Below, piece after piece: positions 1 through 7,420 of a DNA stretch of 64,000 bases. Every line of letters begins with the position of its first letter. The first letter of the stretch is position 1. The stretch lies in NCBI RefSeq assembly GCF_026126425.1, contig NZ_JAFMPW010000009.1:112698-176697 (forward strand). Reading direction: 5' to 3'. The notes beneath the pieces were generated by a model, which searched no databases, was not told the DNA's origin, and saw nothing but the letters and a program-made list of their open reading frames with translations. Both the position numbers and the translations under genes were made by a program. Source of the DNA: Muriicola sp. Z0-33. GTDB lineage: Bacteria; Bacteroidota; Bacteroidia; Flavobacteriales; Flavobacteriaceae.

Positions 1-36
1 TGTATTAAATTTGTCCTAAAACCCAGAGAAAGTGCT

Positions 37-591
37 ATGATTTTAGACCTCATCAAAAAAAGACGTTCCGTATTTCCTGTACAGTACAATGATTTACCTA
101 TAGAAAGGGCAACGATAGAAAAAGTACTCGAAACTGCCAATTGGGCCCCAACTCATAAAAAAACAGAACCCTGGAGGTTTAAGGTGCTCATGGGCGAATC
201 CAAGGAAAAACTCGGGCTGTTTCTCTCTTATAAATACCTGGAGGAGGAAGCTCGCCCCAAGCAAATGAAGGCAAAAAAACTGATAGAGAACCCTAAAAGG
301 GCAGCGGCGGTAATTGCCATTTGTATGCAACGAGATCCTAATGAAAGTATACCAGAATGGGAGGAAATTGCCGCTACGGCAATGGCCGTACAAAATATGT
401 GGCTGTATTGTGCGGAACTGGGCATAGGCTGCTATTGGAGTTCGCCGGGCCTTATAAAATATATGGATGAATTTTTTGAAATGAAGGAAGGAGAGAAATG
501 CCTAGGATTTTTCTATATGGGATATTATGACGAAGAATTACCAGAGGGTATCCGCAGCCCTATTGCGGATAAAGTGGAATGGAGTCATTAA
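37..591 (+). CDS. Nitroreductase family protein
   Basis: A 184-residue protein of the FMN-dependent nitroreductase fold, of the small YdjA-like kind. The N-terminus has the typical LIKKRRSV stretch whose arginines contact the FMN phosphate. This is followed by NWAPTHKKTEPWRF, the usual nitroreductase 'APS/T..N/EPW' region, and a central helix AATAMAVQNMWLYC. Family members reduce nitro compounds, quinones or enones with NAD(P)H in the cytoplasm; the natural substrate is unknown. The ATG is preceded by a purine-rich AGAGAAAG. The gene stands alone, with a convergent small gene downstream. Confidence 0.9.
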   Translation: MILDLIKKRRSVFPVQYNDLPIERATIEKVLETANWAPTHKKTEPWRFKVLMGESKEKLGLFLSYKYLEEEARPKQMKAKKLIENPKRAAAVIAICMQRDPNESIPEWEEIAATAMAVQNMWLYCAELGIGCYWSSPGLIKYMDEFFEMKEGEKCLGFFYMGYYDEELPEGIRSPIADKVEWSH

Positions 592-640
592 TTCATTGTT
601 TCATATACCAGAATGCAGGACAGACCTTTAAAATAGACGT

Positions 641-811
641 CTAATCTTCTTCCTTTTGCTTCTCCTTGTCTTTAAAGGCTGTACTCATTCCAGCTCCTAT
701 GGCGATACCGAGACTCAGCCAGAGCCCAATATTGCCTGTAGCCACACCTATTGCAGTGCCAATGGCAATCCCTATGGCTATTCCCTTTGCTAAATTGTTA
801 TTTTTTTTCAT
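641..811 (-). CDS. Small glycine-zipper membrane protein
   Basis: A 56-residue protein, MKKNNNLAKG then a run of GxxxG/AxxxG spacings (residues 9-45), ending in a charged tail rich in K, D and E. The pattern suggests two closely packed membrane helices of the glycine-zipper kind. An upstream in-frame start would add 16 residues of no obvious character, so the ATG at 811 was chosen. Function is unknown. It lies just downstream of the DUF456 gene on the same strand and may be co-transcribed with it. Confidence 0.6.
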   Translation of the reverse strand: MKKNNNLAKGIAIGIAIGTAIGVATGNIGLWLSLGIAIGAGMSTAFKDKEKQKEED

Positions 812-851
812 GTTTCGGAATGATTGATATTTGTGAATTGTTGTTAGTACT

Positions 852-1367
852 TTAATCAAAATAAGGGAAGAGCGCTGCTTTATAATCCCATACTGTTGAA
901 ATAAATAGCCCCAGGAAGATTATAGTAACAACAAACTTCAGAAAGGTGCCTGTAAGGAACCCAATAAAAGAACCAAAAGCTGCTTTTACCGCTGTTTTCT
1001 GATCGGCTTTGTTAGTGAGTTCTCCAATTAACGCCCCTACAAATGGCCAAATGACAATGCCGAAAATACCGAGAATTGGAAAAAATATGGCAACAATTAA
1101 CCCTATGGTCGTGCCTATCATCCCTGCTCTGCTACCTCCAAACTTCCTGGTCCCCATTGCCGGGATTATATAGTCCATTGCAAAAACAATGAGAGCTACA
1201 GCCCCCGTGATTCCCAGGAACCACCAATCGTCCGGGACTGCTTTTGTAAGGTAGAGCAGTAATAATCCTGCCCAACTTATGGGAGGCCCCGGGAGTACAG
1301 GTAAAATACTACCCAATATGCCCACCAGCATTAATATAAATCCAATCACTAATAGTAGGATATCCAT
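852..1367 (-). CDS. DUF456 domain membrane protein
   Basis: A 171-residue hydrophobic protein with the DUF456 pattern: an N-terminal helix, a glycine/proline-rich turn (GILGSILPVLPGPPISW), a second helix, then two or three more segments with internally repeated glycine motifs. It is probably an inner-membrane protein with about four to five helices. The family has no established function. The ATG at 1367 was preferred over a TTG four codons upstream because family members start close to the first helix. Confidence 0.85.
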   Translation of the reverse strand: MDILLLVIGFILMLVGILGSILPVLPGPPISWAGLLLLYLTKAVPDDWWFLGITGAVALIVFAMDYIIPAMGTRKFGGSRAGMIGTTIGLIVAIFFPILGIFGIVIWPFVGALIGELTNKADQKTAVKAAFGSFIGFLTGTFLKFVVTIIFLGLFISTVWDYKAALFPYFD

Positions 1368-1487
1368 CAGAAGTATCAATTTATTGTTTGACGAAGATAT
1401 AAAGGTTTTGTTACATAGATTTCGAGTATTGGGAAGTTATATTTACTGCATCAATTGACTAAAAAATCGTAATTTCCCGCCAAGAAT

Positions 1488-1973
1488 ATGGCCTTTATGC
1501 GGAAGTTGGGAATATTTTGTCTGCTTTGTTTTTTTGTATCCTGTGATTGGTTTTCTTCCCGGGAAGCAAAAACCCAAAAACTGGTAGAAAAAGAACTGCA
1601 AGCCATAGATTGGAATGATGTGGACCAATATCCGTTATTCGAAGATTGTGACGAGACGGTATCCAAGTCGGCCCAACGGGAGTGTTTCGAAAACACCTTG
1701 CTTTTACATTTTTCCATGACATTACAAGATTTCGAATTTGTCCTGGATGAGAAAATTGATGAAAGTATTTATGTGGATTTTCTTGTGGACAAGGACGGTA
1801 GAATGACCGTTTTGGACATAGAAGAACACGGGGTGCTCAAGGAACAAATCCCTGAATTCAACGGAATCATTACCCAAAGTTTTAAAAGTGTCCCCAAAGT
1901 AGCGCCAGCCCTTAAACGAGGAATACCTGTGAATGCAAAATTCAGGATCCCCCTGGTATTTAATGATAAATAG
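1488..1973 (+). CDS. Putative lipoprotein with TonB-C-like domain
   Basis: A 161-residue exported protein. A short basic start and hydrophobic core end in FFVSC, a lipobox giving lipidation at Cys19 (counted from the ATG at 1488; an ATG at 1497 is also possible). The C-terminal half (VDFLVDKDGRMTVLDIEEHG ... FRIPLVFNDK) resembles the C-terminal domain of TonB-like energy transducers as they occur in Bacteroidota outside true TonB proteins. The stop is 6 bases before ruvC, so the two are probably co-transcribed. The specific role is not known. Confidence 0.65.
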   Translation: MAFMRKLGIFCLLCFFVSCDWFSSREAKTQKLVEKELQAIDWNDVDQYPLFEDCDETVSKSAQRECFENTLLLHFSMTLQDFEFVLDEKIDESIYVDFLVDKDGRMTVLDIEEHGVLKEQIPEFNGIITQSFKSVPKVAPALKRGIPVNAKFRIPLVFNDK

Positions 1974-1979
1974 GAAACA

Positions 1980-2537
1980 ATGCCACACGAAAAAATCATA
2001 TTAGGAATAGATCCGGGAACAACAATAATGGGGTTTGGTATTATCAGGGTTAGCGGAAAGAAGATGGAATTTATTCAGATGAATGAATTGCTCCTCAAAA
2101 AATACGATGATCATTTTACCAAACTTAAATTAATATTCGATAGAACTATAGAACTAATAGATACGTATCATCCTGATGAGATTGCCATTGAAGCACCTTT
2201 TTTTGGTAAAAATGTTCAATCCATGCTGAAATTGGGCAGGGCCCAGGGAGTTGCCATGGCTGCAGGCTTGTCCAGACAGATTCCCATTACCGAATACCTC
2301 CCTAAGAAAATAAAAATGGCCATTACTGGAAATGGTAATGCCAGTAAAGAGCAGGTGGCCAAAATGCTGCAAAGCACCCTCGGGTTAAAATCGCTCCCCA
2401 AAAATCTGGACAGTACGGATGGACTTGCAGCTGCAGTGTGCCATTTCTACAATCAGGGTCGAGTAGAGGTCGGGAAATCTTATACGGGCTGGGAGGCATT
2501 TGTGAAGCAGAATGATGATAAAATCAATAAACAATAA
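1980..2537 (+). CDS. ruvC: RuvC Holliday junction resolvase
   Basis: Crossover junction endodeoxyribonuclease, 185 residues, somewhat longer than E. coli RuvC. RNase H-like fold: first catalytic Asp in GIDPGTT (Asp11), second acidic residue in AIEAPFF (Glu71), and the C-terminal helix with [11 protein letters not shown] carrying the last acidic residue. It cuts four-way junctions during recombination together with RuvAB, which are not in this window. AGGAAA just upstream serves as ribosome site. The last codons run into the heptamer repeat array that borders the next gene. Confidence 0.97.
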   Translation: MPHEKIILGIDPGTTIMGFGIIRVSGKKMEFIQMNELLLKKYDDHFTKLKLIFDRTIELIDTYHPDEIAIEAPFFGKNVQSMLKLGRAQGVAMAAGLSRQIPITEYLPKKIKMAITGNGNASKEQVAKMLQSTLGLKSLPKNLDSTDGLAAAVCHFYNQGRVEVGKSYTGWEAFVKQNDDKINKQ

Positions 2538-2559
2538 TCAGTTAACAATAATCAATTAG
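2532..2559. repeat. Heptamer array, ruvC side of the four-helix-bundle gene
   Basis: Four consecutive 7-base units: CAATAAT, CAGTTAA, CAATAAT, CAATTAG. The array overlaps the ruvC stop codon and abuts the end of the four-helix-bundle gene. Its units match the reverse complement of those in the array at 2994-3021, including the variant CAATTAG / CTAATTG unit. Confidence 0.6.
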
Positions 2560-2912
2560 TACCTCTCTATTCTGGTAGTCCTAAGTATTGAGAACATGAT
2601 TCTCGACAGTTCATCTGCATCATTTATTAGAGAATCTGCAACTTTTATAGACAGGTAATCCGAGTCTCTTAGTAATTTTAGCCAATATTTAACTTCTAAA
2701 CTTTCTTTATATGCAATAGAAATTTTAGATGAAAAATCTGATTTTGAAATCGCACCATTTGCTTCAGCGACATTTGCTCCGATTGAAGTCCCACATTTTA
2801 TTAATTGCTTGGAAATTACATATTCTCTTTCGGTTCGACATATTTCCTTATAAAGACGCACAATTTTTAATGCGAACCGATATGATTTACTAAACAAAGG
2901 ATTATCTTTCAT
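2556..2912 (-). CDS. Four-helix-bundle protein (23S rRNA intervening-sequence type)
   Basis: A 118-residue, largely helical protein of the S23/IVP family (four helix bundle protein). Family hallmarks seen are the aromatic, basic N-terminal helix (NPLFSKSYRFALKIVRLYKEI), ISKQLIKCGTSIGANVAEA in the middle, and IAYKESLEVKYWLKLL. These proteins were first found inside intervening sequences of 23S rRNA but are widespread as free-standing genes in Bacteroidota; the biochemical role is unsettled. The gene is antisense to its neighbours ruvC and hemW and is bordered on both sides by 7-base repeat arrays, which suggests it was inserted as a cassette. Confidence 0.9.
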   Translation of the reverse strand: MKDNPLFSKSYRFALKIVRLYKEICRTEREYVISKQLIKCGTSIGANVAEANGAISKSDFSSKISIAYKESLEVKYWLKLLRDSDYLSIKVADSLINDADELSRIMFSILRTTRIERY

Positions 2913-2993
2913 TAAGACTAATATTTATTCAATTTTAAATTATGTACGCGCACTGCAAGTTCAGTTCATCGATTAAACATTTATTCATAAACA

Positions 2994-3021
2994 TTGCTTA
3001 TTGCTTATTGCTTATTGCTAA
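2994..3021. repeat. Heptamer array, hemW side of the four-helix-bundle gene
   Basis: Three perfect copies of TTGCTTA followed by TTGCTAA, directly before the hemW start codon. It is the partner, in opposite strand orientation, of the array at 2532-2559. It makes a longer in-frame reading upstream of hemW, but that extension is repeat rather than protein. Confidence 0.75.
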
Positions 3022-3026
3022 TTGAA

Positions 3027-4169
3027 ATGAGCGGTATCTACATCCATATTCCTTTTTGCAAACAGGCCTGTCACTATTGTGATTTTCACTTTTCTACCAC
3101 TATGGCGAAGAAAACCGCAATGGTCCATGGCATTTGCAGGGAATTGGAGCTTAGAAAAGAGGAATTCGCTAACGAAGAAGTACAGACTATCTATTTTGGC
3201 GGGGGCACTCCATCTGTTCTGGAGTTAAATGAAATAGAGGATATTTTGGATACCGTTAATGCTAATTATACTATTATTGACGAGCCAGAGATTACCCTCG
3301 AGGCGAATCCGGACGATCTTACGAAAGAAGTAATTGCAAAACTGGCCAGTACACCTATCAACAGGCTGAGCATTGGGATACAGTCTTTTAATGATCAGGA
3401 CTTGCAGCTGATGAACCGGGCACACAATGCGGATGAAGCGGAAAAATGTATAGCATGTGCCGGGGAATATTTTGATAATATTTCTATAGATCTCATTTAT
3501 GGGATTCCCAATATGAGCACAGCCAGATGGACACAGAATATTGAAAAGGCGCTATCATTTAATATTCCTCATATCTCTTCATATGCCCTGACAGTAGAAC
3601 CCAGAACTGCTTTAAAGAAGTTTATTGAAAAGGGACTCGTGCCAGACGTTGATGATGAGGCAGCCAGGGAACAATTCTTGCTACTCATAAAGCAGCTGGA
3701 AAAGGACGGTTTTGTACACTACGAAGTTTCGAACTTTGGTAAACCCGGTTATTTTTCCAGGAACAATACGGCCTATTGGCAGGGCAAGAAATATTTGGGA
3801 ATAGGCCCATCTTCCCATTCTTATGATGGTAAAAGCCGGGCATGGAATATAGCTAACAACCCCAAATATATTAAGGCAATAACTATGGGGATACTTCCTA
3901 TGGAAAGAGAAATACTTACAAAGAGAGATAACTACAACGAATATGTAATGACTGGCTTAAGAACCATCTGGGGGGTATCCTTGGCAGAGATCGAAGTAAA
4001 GTACGGCTCGCGCTATCGACAACATTTGGCAAAGGAGTCTGAAAAGTTTCTTGAACAGGGATTACTAAGACTAGATAAAGAAACTCTTCTGGTAACTAAA
4101 AAAGGAAAGTTTCTTACAGATGGGATTGCGGCCGATCTTTTTCTGCTAAATTTGAAAGACAGAAAATAA
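3027..4169 (+). CDS. hemW: Radical SAM family heme chaperone HemW
   Basis: A 380-residue radical-SAM protein. The cluster motif is in IPFCKQACHYCDF (Cys11, Cys15, Cys18), with the extra cysteine spacing of the HemN/HemW group. It continues with YFGGGTPS and the SIGIQSF region, and ends in a HemN C-terminal domain (NEYVMTGLRT, LFLTDGIAADLFL). HemW binds heme and is thought to deliver it to respiratory proteins; it is not a coproporphyrinogen oxidase, although it is often labelled so. The ATG at 3027 was chosen because the eleven upstream in-frame codons are encoded by the repeat array. Confidence 0.93.
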   Translation: MSGIYIHIPFCKQACHYCDFHFSTTMAKKTAMVHGICRELELRKEEFANEEVQTIYFGGGTPSVLELNEIEDILDTVNANYTIIDEPEITLEANPDDLTKEVIAKLASTPINRLSIGIQSFNDQDLQLMNRAHNADEAEKCIACAGEYFDNISIDLIYGIPNMSTARWTQNIEKALSFNIPHISSYALTVEPRTALKKFIEKGLVPDVDDEAAREQFLLLIKQLEKDGFVHYEVSNFGKPGYFSRNNTAYWQGKKYLGIGPSSHSYDGKSRAWNIANNPKYIKAITMGILPMEREILTKRDNYNEYVMTGLRTIWGVSLAEIEVKYGSRYRQHLAKESEKFLEQGLLRLDKETLLVTKKGKFLTDGIAADLFLLNLKDRK

Positions 4170-4174
4170 TTGAT

Positions 4175-4927
4175 TTGCGAACAGTAGTATATTTTAAGAA
4201 TAGAAAGTACGAGATAGATTTATCCAGTCCCCTGGATATTTCAATTCCCTTGACCAATAAGGAGGATAACGTCAATGCATGGGACCTGGAAGCACCCAGG
4301 ATTGAACCACATACAGAAGGAGAGTTCATAGGAAAGGTTTCCGAAGGTGCTGCAGTAAACTTCAATGACATTTGGTTTAATCCACATTCCCATGGGACAC
4401 ATACCGAATGTATTGGGCATATTACAAAGGAGTTGTATTCTGTAAACCAGTATTTGACCAATTACTTTTTCCTGGCCGAATTGGTTACCATTGCCCCGGA
4501 AAAGTATCAACAAGACTTTGTGGTGTCCAGAAAGCAGTTGCAATATGCCCTTGGGAATAAAAAACGCGAAGCCCTAATTGTTAGGACCTTGCCAAATACC
4601 ACACAAAAATTAAACAGACAGTACTCCAACTCTAACCCTCCGTACCTTCTGGAACAGGCAGCACAGTATTTAGTAGATAAAGGGATATCACATCTTTTGA
4701 TAGATTTGCCTTCAATTGACAAGGAAAAGGATGGAGGAGCACTATTAGCACACAAGGCTTTTTGGAATTTTGATGGCAAGAGAAGAATGCACGCCACTAT
4801 TACAGAATTCATATTTGTAGCCAATAACATTCCGGATGGTACCTATCTTCTAAACCTGCAAATGGCACCCTTCGAAAATGATGCAAGTCCAAGCAGGCCT
4901 GTACTCTACAAAATTATTACAACATGA
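4175..4927 (+). CDS. Cyclase family (kynurenine-formamidase-like) hydrolase
   Basis: A 250-residue protein of the Cyclase/arylformamidase family. It has the metal-binding signature FNPHSHGTHTECIGH near residue 70; the common family form is HxGTHxDxPxH, and here Glu-Cys replaces the Asp. Members are Mn or Zn hydrolases that act on N-formylkynurenine, isatin and similar amides. It begins at TTG, 5 bases after hemW stops, and its stop overlaps the next start (ATGA), so it belongs to an operon running to 5896. No other tryptophan-degradation gene is nearby, so the substrate is open. Confidence 0.82.
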   Translation: MRTVVYFKNRKYEIDLSSPLDISIPLTNKEDNVNAWDLEAPRIEPHTEGEFIGKVSEGAAVNFNDIWFNPHSHGTHTECIGHITKELYSVNQYLTNYFFLAELVTIAPEKYQQDFVVSRKQLQYALGNKKREALIVRTLPNTTQKLNRQYSNSNPPYLLEQAAQYLVDKGISHLLIDLPSIDKEKDGGALLAHKAFWNFDGKRRMHATITEFIFVANNIPDGTYLLNLQMAPFENDASPSRPVLYKIITT

Positions 4928-5283
4928 AATCAGTACTGAAATTAGAAGAAGCAATTCTGTTTTTCTTCGGCACTGTTTTATTTGCACAATTACCTTACCA
5001 ATGGTGGTGGTTCCCATCGCTTATATTATTGCCAGACATAGGCATGTTAGGTTATATAATTAATGAGAAATCAGGTGCTATTATCTATAATTTGTTTCAC
5101 CATCGAGGTTTGGCAATTTTAATTTATCTTTTTGGACAATTTACAAATATGCCCATTGTTCAACTCATAGGTATTATCTTATTTGCACATACTGCCATGG
5201 ACAGAACTTTTGGATACGGATTAAAATATTTCAAAGGATTTAAATACACCCATTTAGGAGAAATAGGAAAGAGTAATGGATAG
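4924..5283 (+). CDS. DUF4260 family membrane protein
   Basis: A 119-residue hydrophobic protein with about four membrane segments. The pattern LPYQWWWFP, LPDIGMLGYIIN, and the C-terminal AHTAMDRTFGYGLKY fits DUF4260. Function unknown. The start overlaps the preceding stop by four bases and its end overlaps the next gene by eight, a typical translationally coupled arrangement. Confidence 0.85.
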   Translation: MKSVLKLEEAILFFFGTVLFAQLPYQWWWFPSLILLPDIGMLGYIINEKSGAIIYNLFHHRGLAILIYLFGQFTNMPIVQLIGIILFAHTAMDRTFGYGLKYFKGFKYTHLGEIGKSNG

Positions 5284-5896
5284 TTTATTTGAACTGGTTT
5301 TGGGTTTAGTTTTAGGTGCCATAATCATGTATTGGGTATATGCTTTTTTCAACACCAGGAAAAGCAGGGAGCTTACAAAATACCAGTCTACGGTTTTACT
5401 TGAAAAAACTAAAAGTGTATGTAAGTTGATTACAGTTGAAGGGGATTTTGCTGAGATTTATAAATATGAAAATACCCGAGAGCATTTTATGAGCCTTTTC
5501 AGCAGCAAAAAAAAGGCCCTTATTGTAATCAATGCCAAGGCTCAAATAGGGTATGACCTGAATAAGTTAGTTATGCACGCCGATGAAGCCCAGAAGAAGA
5601 TTGTACTTACCAACTTTCCCAAACCTGAGATATTATCAATAGAACCCGAACTGGAATTCTATGATATTAAAAATGGCCTCTTTAATACTTTTAAGCCAGA
5701 TGATCTTACTGCTTTGAATCTGGAAGCTAAAGAACATATAAGGGAGAAGATACCCCAAAGCGGACTTATGGATACTGCCAGCCGGGAGGCCATGGAAGCT
5801 GTATTGCTCATAGAGAAGATAGTTGAGACTATAGGCTGGAAATTGGATTATTCCGCTTTGCAAATTGATTCTGGCGATGAGAATTTAATAGATTAG
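5276..5896 (+). CDS. DUF4230 domain protein, membrane anchored
   Basis: A 206-residue protein: one N-terminal membrane helix (residues 4-25), a short basic stretch, then a soluble DUF4230 domain presumably facing the periplasm. The domain starts at LLEKTKSVCKLITVEGDFAEIYKY and ends with a helical region containing the frequent pattern AREAMEAVLL (here SREAMEAVLL). Function unknown. Last gene of the hemW-cyclase-DUF4260-DUF4230 run. Confidence 0.85.
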   Translation: MDSLFELVLGLVLGAIIMYWVYAFFNTRKSRELTKYQSTVLLEKTKSVCKLITVEGDFAEIYKYENTREHFMSLFSSKKKALIVINAKAQIGYDLNKLVMHADEAQKKIVLTNFPKPEILSIEPELEFYDIKNGLFNTFKPDDLTALNLEAKEHIREKIPQSGLMDTASREAMEAVLLIEKIVETIGWKLDYSALQIDSGDENLID

Positions 5897-6037
5897 TAGC
5901 GAAGCCCGTAATTAATTATAGGAAGATGTTCTGTTTAAAGACAGTAGTTGAAATTGAACAAATGTAAAACCTGGCTCACTGATAAAGGCTACATTTACCT
6001 ATATTATTAAAATTGTATAACACCAAAACAATTCTGA

Positions 6038-6433
6038 ATGAAACAAACAATACTTATTTTTACTTTTATTCTAATATCAATGACAACTTATAGTCAAGAA
6101 AAGCAAACAATGAAAAATTTTGATCCTGCCTTCGTGCATACGGTGTTCTTTTGGTTGAATAATCCGGAAAGTGAAACAGATAGGTCTAAGTTTGAGGCTT
6201 CTCTGAGTAAATTTCTCAATAACTCTGATTTTGCCAAGACCAATTTTATCGGGACGCCGCCAAAGGCATCCAGAGATGTGGTTGATGGTTCGTTTACCTA
6301 TTCACTTATAGTTACTTTTGAGTCTGCAGAAGCGCAACAGAACTACCAGGATGAGCCCGCCCATTTACTTTTTATAGAAGAATCTAGCAATCTATGGAGT
6401 AAAGTGATTGTTTATGATTCCATGGGATTGTAA
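6038..6433 (+). CDS. Exported Dabb (stress-responsive alpha/beta barrel) protein
   Basis: A 131-residue protein. Residues 1-19 form a signal peptide ending near TYSQ. The rest is a dimeric ferredoxin-like Dabb domain (FVHTVFFWLNNPE ... SFTYSLIVTFESAEAQQNYQ ... HLLFIE). Most Dabb proteins are cytoplasmic, so the leader is a point of note; a second ATG at the start of MKNFDPAF would give a version without it. Function is not assigned. It lies 11 bases before the acetyltransferase gene. Confidence 0.78.
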   Translation: MKQTILIFTFILISMTTYSQEKQTMKNFDPAFVHTVFFWLNNPESETDRSKFEASLSKFLNNSDFAKTNFIGTPPKASRDVVDGSFTYSLIVTFESAEAQQNYQDEPAHLLFIEESSNLWSKVIVYDSMGL

Positions 6434-6444
6434 GGCAAGGTAGT

Positions 6445-6972
6445 ATGATTCAATACAGGCAGGGGACTAAAGGGGATGCTGAGAATATAGCAGCACTCCA
6501 TGCAGTAAGCTGGCAACAGAATTATCGTGGAATTTTGGACGATCATTACCTGGATCATGAGGTTGTTGCAGATCGCAACAAAGTTTGGCAAGAACGTTTC
6601 AGAACACCGCGGACAGATATGAGCATCATACTGGCGGAATATGGGACAGAATTGGTTGGGTTTGGCTGTATTTTTTTCAATGAAAGCGAAGTATATGGAG
6701 CGTATCTTGATAATTTACATGTTTCTAAAGAATATAGTGGCAGAGGTATTGGTAAAGCATTGATGAGATTGCTGGGCAATGAAATTCTGATCAGAGAAAA
6801 GCGGCAGGACATGTACCTGTGGGTGCTGAAAGAGAATGAAGGAGCCATCAGATTGTACGAAAAACTCAAGGGTCAAAGGAAAGAAATGGTGATGGAAAAA
6901 GAATTATGGGAGCAACCCGTGGAAAAGGTTCGCTACTACTGGCCCAATGTACAGGCATTAATATCAGATTAA
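6445..6972 (+). CDS. GNAT family N-acetyltransferase
   Basis: A 175-residue acyltransferase. The acetyl-CoA motif A is seen as LHVSKEYSGRGIGKALM (Q/RxxGxG/A), and motif B follows in LWVLKENEGAIRLYEKL. The opening (QYRQGTKGDAENIAALHAVSWQ) is typical of RimI-like GNATs. The acceptor substrate cannot be told from the sequence. Confidence 0.88.
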   Translation: MIQYRQGTKGDAENIAALHAVSWQQNYRGILDDHYLDHEVVADRNKVWQERFRTPRTDMSIILAEYGTELVGFGCIFFNESEVYGAYLDNLHVSKEYSGRGIGKALMRLLGNEILIREKRQDMYLWVLKENEGAIRLYEKLKGQRKEMVMEKELWEQPVEKVRYYWPNVQALISD

Positions 6973-7022
6973 TCCGCCTGGAGTAAGCGCATGCCAACTT
7001 AATAATAGATGAAATTTAGGCT

Positions 7023-7382
7023 GTGAATATAGAGGAATTCCGATTACACTGTATTGATAAAAAAGGAGTTACGGAAGAATTTCCTTTTGACCAGCACACG
7101 CTGGTATTTAAAGTAATGGGCAAAATGTTTGCCCTGGTTCCTTTGGAAAGAATACCGTCACAAGCCAATTTAAAATGTGACCCGGAACGGGCAATCGCAC
7201 TCAGAGAAGAATATGACGGGGTAATCATCCCCGGCTATCATATGAGTAAAGTACATTGGAATACACTACACCTGGAACAAGTGCCACCAAAATTAGTGCT
7301 ACAATTAATAGATCATTCCTACGACCTTGTAGTGTCGAAATTCACTAAGAAGTTGAGAGAGGAATTAGGCCGACTCGGCTAG
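7023..7382 (+). CDS. MmcQ/YjbR family DNA-binding-like protein
   Basis: A 119-residue member of the MmcQ/YjbR (CyaY-like fold) family. The family pattern is clear: an N-terminal helix, GVTEEFPF, a beta strand with LVFKVMGKMFALV, LKCDPERAIALREEYDGVIPGYHMSK (shown with one residue omitted), then WNTLHLE and a C-terminal helix. These small proteins are cytoplasmic and of unknown function; the DNA-binding annotation is by structural similarity only. The start is GTG, because the nearest upstream ATG is in another frame and soon stops. Confidence 0.85.
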   Translation: MNIEEFRLHCIDKKGVTEEFPFDQHTLVFKVMGKMFALVPLERIPSQANLKCDPERAIALREEYDGVIIPGYHMSKVHWNTLHLEQVPPKLVLQLIDHSYDLVVSKFTKKLREELGRLG

Positions 7383-7420
7383 TCCAGAATCCATATCTTT
7401 GACATTATTTTTTTGAGGAT

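Noticed and set aside
3225..3425. Frame antisense to hemW
   Set aside because: It lies wholly inside the well-supported hemW coding region and shows no family features.
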